Assembly (NCBI RefSeq): GCF_009928425.1
Contig: NZ_JAABNS010000001.1
Coordinates: forward strand, 558,001 to 622,000
Direction: 5' to 3'
DNA: 64,000 nt
From: Pseudarthrobacter sp. ATCC 49987
GTDB lineage: Bacteria; Actinomycetota; Actinomycetes; Actinomycetales; Micrococcaceae
Part shown: positions 8,276-15,135 of the stretch, piece after piece
Position numbering within the stretch: the first letter of the stretch is position 1
Layout: each line of letters starts with the position of its first letter
The notes under the pieces: model-generated
Seen by the model: the letters and a program-made list of their open reading frames with translations, nothing else
Database searches by the model: none
Told to the model about the DNA's origin: nothing
Position numbers and translations under genes: made by a program

Positions 8276-8582
8276 ATCCCCCACTCCGGAAATCCCTTAT
8301 TTCCTGCCCAATTCTTGAGGCAAGACTGGTAAGTGTTGGGGCCCGCGCAATTGCGATGCGGGCATTTTCATAGGGAGAGCCGGCTAAAGAAAACGCTGTA
8401 CAGACTGCTGGGATAGCAGCCAAGAGATGCAGCGGGAAGTCCTGCCACGGGATTGCGAAAGCGCCGGGCTTCTATGTGACCGGCCGGTCAAAGTATGCCC
8501 GGCGATTTAGCGTCACGCGTACTGCGGCTCCGCTCACCTCGGGTTGTGCCGCTTGGCCCCTATGGATGAGGATATTTCACCT
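8276..8582 (+). promoter_or_regulatory. Long structured 5' leader of the DEAD-box helicase mRNA
   Basis: About 305 non-coding bases separate the predicted promoter from the helicase start. At 8341-8363 GCCCGC pairs with GCGGGC around a GCAATTGC core and is followed by ATTTTC, resembling an intrinsic terminator. Further hairpins such as CTGCTGGGATAGCAG lie near 8404-8420. Long regulatory leaders are known for cold-induced helicase genes (for example Escherichia coli deaD), so attenuation or cold-responsive control is plausible. This is an inference; no known riboswitch class was recognised. Confidence 0.4.
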
Positions 8583-10712
8583 ATGCCCGAAAATCAGAAC
8601 AACTCCGTCGAAACCGAAAACATTCAGAGCGACGTCGAGACTTCTGAAACGGCTGCCCCCGCAGCCGGCTCCGCCCCGGTATTCACCGAGGCTCCTGCAC
8701 ACGTTGAGGTTCCGGCTGCTGCCGAGACCGCACCGCAGGCTGACACCCAGGCTGCACCGCAGGCTGACACCAAGACTGCCCCGGCCAAGGACGAGGACGA
8801 AGAAGAAGGCGTCAAGTTCGTCGACCTCGGCATCGACGGCCGTGTTCTCGCTGCCCTGCAGGACGTCGGCTACGAGAAGCCGTCCCCGATCCAGGCCGCA
8901 ACCATCCCGTTGCTGCTTGAAGGCCGCGACGTCGTGGGCCTGGCCCAGACCGGCACCGGTAAGACTGCAGCATTCGCAGTACCGGCGCTGTCCCGCCTGG
9001 CCGAGCTCCACGACCTCAACGGCCCGTCCCGCAAGACCCAGGCCCTGGTGCTTGCTCCGACCCGTGAGCTCGCGCTCCAGGTCGCCGAGGCCTTCACCTC
9101 CTACGCCAAGCACATCGACGACTTCACCGTCCTCCCGGTGTACGGCGGCTCCGCCTACGGTCCCCAACTCGCCGGCCTGCGCCGCGGCGCCCAGGTTGTT
9201 GTCGGTACCCCCGGCCGCGTGATCGACCACATCGCCAAGGGCTCCCTTGACCTGTCCGAACTCCAGTACCTGGTACTGGACGAGGCTGACGAGATGCTCC
9301 GCATGGGCTTCGCCGAAGACGTTGAGCAGATCTTCCAGCAGACCCCCGAGGGCCGCCAGGTTGCACTGTTCTCCGCCACGATGCCGAGCCAGATCCGCCG
9401 GCTCTCCAAGCAGTACCTCAACAACCCGGCCGAGGTGCAGGTCAAGTCCAAGACCACCACGGGCGCCAACACCCGCCAGCGCTACCTGCAGGTCATGGGC
9501 CCGCACAAGCTCGACGCGCTGACCCGCATCCTCGAGGTTGAAGAGTTCGAGGGCGTCATCGCCTTCGTGCGCACCAAGATGGCGACCGAGGACCTGGCCG
9601 ACAAGCTGCGTTCACGGGGCTTCCAGGCTGCCGCCATCAACGGCGACATTCCGCAGCAGCAGCGCGAGCGCACCGTTGAGGCCCTGCGCGACGGAAAGAT
9701 CGACATCCTCGTCGCCACCGACGTCGCGGCCCGCGGCCTTGACGTCGAGCGCGTCAGCCACGTGGTCAACTACGACATCCCCCACGACACCGAGTCCTAC
9801 GTGCACCGCATCGGCCGCACCGGCCGTGCAGGCCGTTCCGGTGACGCGATCCTCTTCATGACGCCGCGGGAGAAGTACCTGCTGCGTTCCATCGAGAAGG
9901 CGACCCGCCAGCCGGTCGAGCAGATGCACCTGCCGACCGCGGAGTCGGTCAACACCCTGCGCCTGGGCAAGTTTGCCGAGAAGATCACGGAGACGCTTGC
10001 GTCCGAGGACGTGGCCGCATTCCGCGACCTAATCTCCTCCTACGAAGAAGAGCACAACGTTCCGGCGTCGGAGATCGCTGCTGCACTGGCCGTCATGGCC
10101 CAGGGCGGCCAGCCGCTCCTGGTCAAGGAACTGCCTGCCGCTCCTGAGTTCCAGAAGCGCGAGCGGTCCAAGGACGGCTTCGGCTCACGCGGCCCGACCC
10201 GCACCCTGACCGAGGGCAATGCCACCTACCGGATCGCCGTCGGACGCCGTCAGCGCGTTATGCCGGGTTCCATCGTTGGCGCCATTGCCAACGAAGGCGG
10301 CATCTCCTCGGCCCAGATCGGCGGCATTGACATCCGTGCGGACCACTCCCTCGTGGAGCTCCCGGCGGACCTCAGCGCCGACCAGCTGAAGGCGCTGTCC
10401 CGCACCCGCATCGGCGGCGAGCTGATCCACCTCGAGCTGGACAACGGCCGTTCGCCCGCGAGCGACCGTGGCGGCTACCAGGGCGGCAGCCGCGGCGGTG
10501 ACCGTGGCGGTTACTCCGGCGGCGGCGACCGTGGCGGCAACTTCAAGGGCAACGGCGGCTTCAAGCGCGAATTCCGCAAGACCGACGGCGAGCGGTCCTC
10601 CGCTGACCGTGGCGGACGCTCCTTCAGCGACCGCAACGAGCGTGGCGTCGGCACCGACGCGGCCCGCAAGCCGCGCACCGAGGGCGGCTTCAAGCCCCGC
10701 ACCAAGTGGTAA
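8583..10712 (+). CDS. deaD: DEAD-box ATP-dependent RNA helicase (DeaD/CsdA type)
   Basis: A 709-residue RNA helicase. An acidic, Ala/Gln/Thr-rich N-terminus (to about residue 75) precedes the core. Motifs in order are the Q motif GYEKPSPIQAATIP, Walker A AQTGTGKT, PTRELA, VLDEADEML, SATMP, ATDVAARGLDVERV and HRIGRTGRAGR. A DbpA-type RNA-binding domain follows at about 540-615, then a Gly/Arg/Asp-rich tail with repeated RGG-like DRGG units. The family remodels structured RNA in ribosome assembly and mRNA decay, especially in the cold. The ATG at 8583 has GAGGA about 10 bases upstream; a longer start at 8544 lacks a ribosome site. It is a single gene closed by a strong terminator. Confidence 0.93.
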   Translation: MPENQNNSVETENIQSDVETSETAAPAAGSAPVFTEAPAHVEVPAAAETAPQADTQAAPQADTKTAPAKDEDEEEGVKFVDLGIDGRVLAALQDVGYEKPSPIQAATIPLLLEGRDVVGLAQTGTGKTAAFAVPALSRLAELHDLNGPSRKTQALVLAPTRELALQVAEAFTSYAKHIDDFTVLPVYGGSAYGPQLAGLRRGAQVVVGTPGRVIDHIAKGSLDLSELQYLVLDEADEMLRMGFAEDVEQIFQQTPEGRQVALFSATMPSQIRRLSKQYLNNPAEVQVKSKTTTGANTRQRYLQVMGPHKLDALTRILEVEEFEGVIAFVRTKMATEDLADKLRSRGFQAAAINGDIPQQQRERTVEALRDGKIDILVATDVAARGLDVERVSHVVNYDIPHDTESYVHRIGRTGRAGRSGDAILFMTPREKYLLRSIEKATRQPVEQMHLPTAESVNTLRLGKFAEKITETLASEDVAAFRDLISSYEEEHNVPASEIAAALAVMAQGGQPLLVKELPAAPEFQKRERSKDGFGSRGPTRTLTEGNATYRIAVGRRQRVMPGSIVGAIANEGGISSAQIGGIDIRADHSLVELPADLSADQLKALSRTRIGGELIHLELDNGRSPASDRGGYQGGSRGGDRGGYSGGGDRGGNFKGNGGFKREFRKTDGERSSADRGGRSFSDRNERGVGTDAARKPRTEGGFKPRTKW

Positions 10713-10743
10713 CCAGCAGCTGCTGAGCACCGATTGACCCTGA

Positions 10744-10777
10744 GAACGGGCCGGCTCTTGAGCCGGCCCGTTCTTCG
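10744..10777 (+). terminator. Intrinsic terminator of the helicase gene
   Basis: GAACGGGCCGGCT (10744-10756) pairs perfectly with AGCCGGCCCGTTC (10761-10773) across a 4-base loop, followed by TTCGTT. It starts 31 bases after the stop codon. Confidence 0.85.
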
Positions 10778-10903
10778 TTAAGTTCCCTTGGTCACATGCG
10801 GGCGTCCGGTGCTGACGCGGGTCGCTGTCTGGCTGGCCGCGGGGTCCCATCCACCCCGGATTTCCGCCGGTTTTGACGCTTTCAGGGCCGCCCCGACATC
10901 GAT

Positions 10904-10932
10904 TTGTTGGGAGGGGAATCTTCCGGTAGAGT
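10904..10932 (+). promoter_or_regulatory. Predicted promoter of the tRNA-Thr/tRNA-Met unit
   Basis: TTGTTG (10904-10909), a 17-base spacer and TAGAGT (10927-10932) place a start near 10939, five bases before tRNA-Thr. The rest of the gap between the helicase terminator and this promoter shows nothing else. Confidence 0.5.
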
Positions 10933-10943
10933 ATTTACTCGTT

Positions 10944-11015
10944 GCCCCCCTAGCTCAGTGGTAGAGCGCGTTCTTGGTAAGAACGAGGTCACCGGATCGA
11001 TTCCGGTGGGGGGCT
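10944..11015 (+). tRNA. tRNA-Thr (anticodon GGT)
   Basis: A 72-nucleotide cloverleaf. The acceptor GCCCCCC pairs with GGGGGGC (11008-11014) and the discriminator is T. The D-arm has TAGCTCAGTGGTAGAGC. The anticodon stem CGTTC/GAACG encloses TTGGTAA, giving anticodon GGT. The T-arm is ACCGG-ATCGATT-CCGGT. No CCA is encoded. Confidence 0.95.
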
Positions 11016-11077
11016 CTGAATGAGGGCCTGTGTCAAGGCGGTTTTTGACCGGCTTAGCGCAGGTTTTCCTCATTTAT

Positions 11078-11151
11078 GGCGGCGTAGCTCAGTTGGTTAG
11101 AGCGCACGACTCATAATCGTGAGGTCGGGAGATCGAGCCTCCCCGCCGCTA
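11078..11151 (+). tRNA. tRNA-Met (anticodon CAT)
   Basis: A 74-nucleotide cloverleaf. The acceptor GGCGGCG pairs with CGCCGCT with one G-T pair at the end. The D-arm is TAGCTCAGTTGGTTAGAGC, the anticodon stem ACGAC/ATCGT encloses CTCATAA (anticodon CAT), and the T-arm is GGGAG-ATCGAGC-CTCCC. The fully paired first position and loop sequences fit an elongator tRNA-Met rather than the initiator. A lysidine-modified tRNA-Ile is the alternative for a CAT anticodon. Confidence 0.92.
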
Positions 11152-11157
11152 CAGAAA

Positions 11158-11194
11158 GACCCTGCAGGCCACGGCCGCAGGGTCCTTTTGTTTT
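11158..11194 (+). terminator. Terminator after tRNA-Met
   Basis: GACCCTGC and GCAGGGTC form an 8-bp stem around a GC-rich loop, followed by CTTTTGTTTT. It begins seven bases after the tRNA. Confidence 0.85.
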
Positions 11195-11258
11195 AACAAC
11201 TTTGCGCTATCACTCTTGGTGGGGTTAGCGGCCAAAATGTGTGTATGGCTTGGGCGTG

Positions 11259-12428
11259 TCACCGGTTTCTTCCGCCCCATCCTTGCTGGATTCCGTTGCC
11301 GTCTTCGAAGCTGAAGGCTGTGTCGTAGAGGGCCGGTTGGATGGGCTCCTCCACCTCCTTTGACTCCTTCTTTTGGGGTTGCCAGTGGTGTGGTTTCACG
11401 AGGTCCCAAGGGTCCTGGGGTGATTCAGTGTGCTGGTAGAGGTACCAGTCGACGGCGCGTGTGGCGTGGTCTTCGCTGAGGCCGCGGTGGTTCCGCAGAA
11501 GGTCTTTGAGGCCTGCGTTGATTCCTCCCTCCAGCGGGCTGGTCGTCCGGGCGATCTGCTGGCCTTCGGTAGCGCTGGTAAGCCAGGTGAAGAGGTGCCC
11601 TGCCTTGATGGCAGCGGCCAGGCTTCCCCGTGCCCGGCGCAGGCCCAGATGTGTGTACCACCAGGTCTGTGCCGGTCCGATGTGTGAGGGCCTGGCGCCG
11701 GTTTTCTTCGCGTAGGTCCGGTGCTTGAGGAAGCTCTCCCAGCGGGCCTCCCAGGAAGCGAACGCACCGGACCAGGCGGCGGCCTGGTCAAGGTCCGTGA
11801 CGTGGGTGAGTGCCTTGGCCAGGGCTAGTAGTTCCTTACCGGCATCGAGCTTCGGACGCATCGTCAGATGCGTGCGGATGTTCTGCCGGATATGGAACAG
11901 GCACCGTTGAACGTTCGTTTCCGGCCAGTGTTCCCTCAAGGCGCTCTCCAGGCCCTTGTGGCCGTCCACGACGGCCACCGCCGGGGCCGGGATCTGCCGC
12001 AGAAGCGCAGCCCACGAGGCGTGCTTTTCCCGGTCACACCACTGCCACGCGATGACGTGCTCGCCGGTGTAAGCGACCAGGACGCACCAGCCGTTGAAGT
12101 AGGTGCCATCGAGCATGATCACCGGGTGTATTTCCCCGGTCCGCGCGGCCGCCGGGGCGACATTCCAGCACCAGGCACTCCGGCGCCTGAAGGTCCTCTC
12201 CGAGCCGGCGTGGGCGCCTTGCCGCTGCTTCCCCGTGATCCAGGAAATGAAGGCCGTGAACTCTGCCCTCTTCGTGACATCAACCCGGGATTGAGTACTC
12301 GAAGCACCACACGACCTACACCGCCATCTCGTCCGCCCGGCACTGGTCGAACCGTTCTTCACAAGCTTCTGAGCACATACACCACACCGGGGCTGATTTG
12401 ATCGAACCGTCACTCCACATGCTTTCAA
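11259..12428 (-). CDS. IS1249-family transposase
   Basis: A 389-residue transposase. An N-terminal zinc ribbon (CGVCAQKLVKNGSTSAGRTR, then CRSCG) is followed by a DDE domain: MLDGTYFNGW holds the first Asp, VVDGHKGLESAL the second, and SPLEGGINAGLKDLLRNHRG the Glu region. QRCLFHIRQNIRTHLTMRPK is the family C/H motif. The layout matches IS1249-type transposases of actinobacteria. The frame opens with TTG at 12428; a GTG five codons later is an alternative. The start lies inside a perfect palindrome (12415-12437) that could hide it in read-through transcripts. Confidence 0.9.
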   Translation of the reverse strand: MKACGVTVRSNQPRCGVCAQKLVKNGSTSAGRTRWRCRSCGASSTQSRVDVTKRAEFTAFISWITGKQRQGAHAGSERTFRRRSAWCWNVAPAAARTGEIHPVIMLDGTYFNGWCVLVAYTGEHVIAWQWCDREKHASWAALLRQIPAPAVAVVDGHKGLESALREHWPETNVQRCLFHIRQNIRTHLTMRPKLDAGKELLALAKALTHVTDLDQAAAWSGAFASWEARWESFLKHRTYAKKTGARPSHIGPAQTWWYTHLGLRRARGSLAAAIKAGHLFTWLTSATEGQQIARTTSPLEGGINAGLKDLLRNHRGLSEDHATRAVDWYLYQHTESPQDPWDLVKPHHWQPQKKESKEVEEPIQPALYDTAFSFEDGNGIQQGWGGRNR

Positions 12429-12437
12429 AGCATGTGG
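12415..12437. repeat. Perfect palindrome over the transposase start
   Basis: CCACATGCTTT and AAAGCATGTGG form 11-bp arms around a single base. The proposed TTG start (12428-12426) lies within one arm. A hairpin here would hide the start on longer transcripts entering from outside, a known way for insertion sequences to avoid activation by read-through. It may also serve as a protein-binding site. Confidence 0.55.
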
Positions 12438-12590
12438 ACACCCCTACAACCCGCGCGAACACTGGCAACCAAGCCAATCTCATACACACATTTTGGCCGC
12501 TAACCCTCTTGGTGCTTAAACGGGGGGTTTGGCTGCTAAATCTGCCAGCGCAACGGTGGCAGGTGCGGGGTTGTGGGACAGAATGGGTCC

Positions 12591-13250
12591 ATGACGCGAA
12601 TCGCAATCATTGGCGGCCACGGCAAAGTGGCTCTGGAACTGTCCCGCATCCTCTCCGAAGAGGGAACAGACGTTACGTCCTTTATCCGCAACCCGGACCA
12701 CGGGACAGACGTCGCGGCAACGGGCGCCACTCCTGTTGTCCTGGACGTTGAACATTCGACGACCGCGGAGATCGCCGAGGCGCTGCGGAACCACGACGCC
12801 GTGGTCTGGTCGGCCGGCGCCGGCGGGGGAAGCCCCGAGCGGACCTACGCGGTGGACCGGGACGCCGCCATCCGGTCGATGGATGCGGCCGCGGCGGCCG
12901 GCGTCGGGCGGTACGTCATGGTGTCCTACCTTGGCGCCGGACCGGACCACGGCATCCCCGAGGACAGCAGCTTCTTCGCGTATGCGGAGGCCAAGGCCGC
13001 CGCGGACTCCTACCTGCGCGGAACGGACCTGCACTGGACCATCCTGGGACCTGGAGCGCTCACCGACGGGCCCGGCAATGGCCTGATCGACGTCAACCCA
13101 GCCGACGACTCCGGAGGCCGGGAAACAGCCCGTGCCAACGTGGCACTCGTCGCCGCGGCAGTACTGGGCCTGCCCTCAACCGCCGGGCGCACCATCGAAT
13201 TCCGGGACGGCGACCTGCCCATCGCGGCCGCCCTGGAACCCGTGAGCTAG
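12591..13250 (+). CDS. NAD(P)-binding Rossmann protein (NmrA/YwnB-like atypical SDR)
   Basis: A 219-residue protein. RIAIIGGHGKVALELSRIL at the N-terminus is the dinucleotide-binding glycine motif (GGxGKVA variant). DAVVWSAGAGGGSPERTYAVD and YVMVSYLGAG are typical of the atypical short-chain dehydrogenase group that includes NmrA-like and flavin-reductase-like proteins. YAEAKAAADSYL contains the YxxxK pair (Tyr-Ala-Glu-Ala-Lys). Substrate unknown. The ATG at 12591 is chosen because the longer frame starts in non-coding sequence. The promoter may have been changed by the insertion sequence 77 bases upstream. Confidence 0.78.
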   Translation: MTRIAIIGGHGKVALELSRILSEEGTDVTSFIRNPDHGTDVAATGATPVVLDVEHSTTAEIAEALRNHDAVVWSAGAGGGSPERTYAVDRDAAIRSMDAAAAAGVGRYVMVSYLGAGPDHGIPEDSSFFAYAEAKAAADSYLRGTDLHWTILGPGALTDGPGNGLIDVNPADDSGGRETARANVALVAAAVLGLPSTAGRTIEFRDGDLPIAAALEPVS

Positions 13251-13372
13251 CCAGCCCAGCAGGCCGCTGACCGCCTGGCAGGGCCGTTCACCATGGGCCG
13301 ATAAAGTGGTGGGGGCGACCCGCTCATCCGACGCAGCGGGTTGACCCGAAGCACTCCCGGGGAAGTGGGCCT

Positions 13373-14944
13373 ATGGACCAGTTGGCAATCATCATCGGAC
13401 TCCTGCTGGCCACTGTGGTGGCCGTCGGCGTCGGGGACCGGCTGCGGCTGCCGTTTCCGGTCCTCATGCTGATCCTGGCGGCCTCGCTGACCTTCATTCC
13501 TGGATTTCCGGACATCGCCATCTCACCGGACCTGATCCTGCCCATCTTCCTGCCGCCATTGCTCTTTGCCACGGCCCAACGCAGTTCGTGGGCCGTGTTC
13601 AGGGTCCGTTGGCGTACGCTGCTGATGCTCGCGGTGGCCCTCGTGGTGGTTTCGACCGCGGTGGTGGCAGGAGCGGCCTGGCTCCTGATCCCGGGCATCG
13701 GAATTCCCGCGGCGATCGCCCTGGGCGCGATGGTGGCCCCGCCGGATCCGGTGGCCGTGGAGTCCATTGCGGGTCGGGTGCACATGCCCCGGCGGCTCAT
13801 CACGGTGCTGCAAAGCGAGGGCCTCTTCAACGACGCCGCCGCCATCGTCATCTTCCAGGCTGCTGTCGCCGCGACCGTGTCCGGCACTGAAGTCTCTGCC
13901 GACGTCGTCCTGCAGTTTGTGCAAGGCGCGGTGATCGCGGTGGCGGTGGGAATCGGCATGGGCTGGCTCACCAGCCTCATCACCAGGCTGGTGCAGGCTA
14001 TGGTTGCCCGCAGCGCCGTCACCCTCGTGGTGCCGTTCGCGGCCTACATCCTGGCCGAGGAGGTGCACGCCTCGGGTGTGATTGCTGTTGTCGTCACGGC
14101 CTTGGAGATTCAGCGCCACGCCAGGCCGCAGGACGCCGCCGAGCGGGTGACCCGCACCGCCTTCTGGGACGTGGTGGAGCTGTTGGTCACGGGTCTGGCG
14201 TTCGGCCTGGTGGGGCTGGAAGTTCGGCAGGTCATCCGCGACGAAGGCAACGGAATTGTCGGCATGATCGGCAACGCCGTGGTGGTGTGCGTGCTGGTGT
14301 TTGCTGTCCGGTTCGCGTGGCTGGCGATGATGTCCGTCCTGGCGCGCAGCACAAAGGATTCCCTGCGGCCCAACTCCGCCAAGGAAGTCCTCATCCTTAC
14401 CTGGTGCGGCATGCGGGGGCTCGCCACCCTGGCGCTCGCTCTGGCGCTTCCGCTTACCCTGGCCGACGGGAGTCCGTTCCCGGCCCGAAGCCAGCTCATC
14501 GTCATCGCCTGCGCGGTCCTGCTGGCCACCCTGGTGCTGCCGGGGCTGACGCTGCCGTGGCTGATGCGGATACTGAAGGCTTCCGGCGACGGTTCGGAAG
14601 AGCGCGACGCCGCGCGGGTTCTCGCCGGGCGGGCACAGGAGGCGGCCATCGCGGCGCTGAAGGCGCACGAGCTGATGAAAGAGCTGCCGGCGGAGAAGGT
14701 GGCGCTGGTCAAGGAGAAAATGACCCGGCTGCATGCCGAACTGCTCGATGGCAGCATCCGCAACGAAAGCGTTGGGGAGATGCGCAAGCGCGGACGCGAG
14801 CTGGCGATTGCCGTGCAGACGATCGCGCTCGATGCGGCCCGCCAGGAACTCGTCGCGGCCCGCAACGAGCCCGGTGTGGACCCCGAGGTCGCGGACCGGG
14901 TCCTCCGGCAGCTGGACCTGCGCACCATGATCATGCCGGAGTAG
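13373..14944 (+). CDS. Na+/H+ antiporter, CPA1 (NhaP-like) family
   Basis: A 523-residue membrane antiporter. About 12 membrane segments cover residues 1-400, including PIFLPPLLFATAQRSS, MVAPPDPVAVESIAG and SEGLFNDAAAIVIFQ, which carries the conserved Asn-Asp of CPA1 exchangers. TWCGMRGLATLALALALP is the later conserved segment. A hydrophilic, charged C-terminal tail of about 120 residues, probably helical, is likely a cytoplasmic regulatory domain. It exchanges Na+ (or K+) for protons in pH and salt homeostasis. The ATG at 13373 follows GGGGAAG. Confidence 0.88.
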   Translation: MDQLAIIIGLLLATVVAVGVGDRLRLPFPVLMLILAASLTFIPGFPDIAISPDLILPIFLPPLLFATAQRSSWAVFRVRWRTLLMLAVALVVVSTAVVAGAAWLLIPGIGIPAAIALGAMVAPPDPVAVESIAGRVHMPRRLITVLQSEGLFNDAAAIVIFQAAVAATVSGTEVSADVVLQFVQGAVIAVAVGIGMGWLTSLITRLVQAMVARSAVTLVVPFAAYILAEEVHASGVIAVVVTALEIQRHARPQDAAERVTRTAFWDVVELLVTGLAFGLVGLEVRQVIRDEGNGIVGMIGNAVVVCVLVFAVRFAWLAMMSVLARSTKDSLRPNSAKEVLILTWCGMRGLATLALALALPLTLADGSPFPARSQLIVIACAVLLATLVLPGLTLPWLMRILKASGDGSEERDAARVLAGRAQEAAIAALKAHELMKELPAEKVALVKEKMTRLHAELLDGSIRNESVGEMRKRGRELAIAVQTIALDAARQELVAARNEPGVDPEVADRVLRQLDLRTMIMPE

Positions 14945-14960
14945 CCCGCCGGGGTGACCG

Positions 14961-15004
14961 CTGTCCCTACGGCCCAGCTCAAGCTCCAGGGCATTGGTCT
15001 CGAC
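14961..15004. repeat. Orphan copy of the 3' end of a ROK gene
   Basis: 44 bases match 18426-18470, the last codons and stop of the ROK gene, with one indel and two substitutions. Read on the minus strand it encodes VETNALELELG, against VEANALELELG in the intact gene. Here the stop is lost from frame by the indel. The copy lies just after the antiporter stop, so the two copies bracket the metalloprotease gene. The remaining 130 bases up to the protease stop show nothing else. Confidence 0.7.
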
Positions 15005-15135
15005 CCGCGGTACGGGTAACCGCCGAAGCAGGGCAACCCAGGCGGCCTGTGCCTGACGCAGGCTTCGGACGTGCACCCGGATACTGCTCACTGTGAGTTA
15101 ACAGTTTGCGTGGGAGGCCCTGCGCACAACGAGGT

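Larger units (their letters stand above)
11222..12506 (-). mobile_element. Complete IS1249-like insertion sequence (IS256 superfamily)
   Basis: A 1285-bp element. Both ends carry the same inverted repeat beginning GGGTTAGCGGCCAAAATGTG; about 26 bases match perfectly. It is flanked by a perfect 8-bp direct repeat TCTTGGTG (11214-11221 and 12507-12514), the target-site duplication. It holds one transposase gene on the minus strand. Intact ends, duplication and reading frame suggest a fairly recent and possibly active insertion. It landed between the tRNA terminator and the NAD(P)-binding protein gene without breaking either. Confidence 0.93.

Noticed and set aside
10944..11151. tRNA genes as an integration site for the insertion sequence
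   Set aside because: The element carries no integrase and its 8-bp duplication lies past the tRNA terminator, so it did not use the tRNA as an attachment site.
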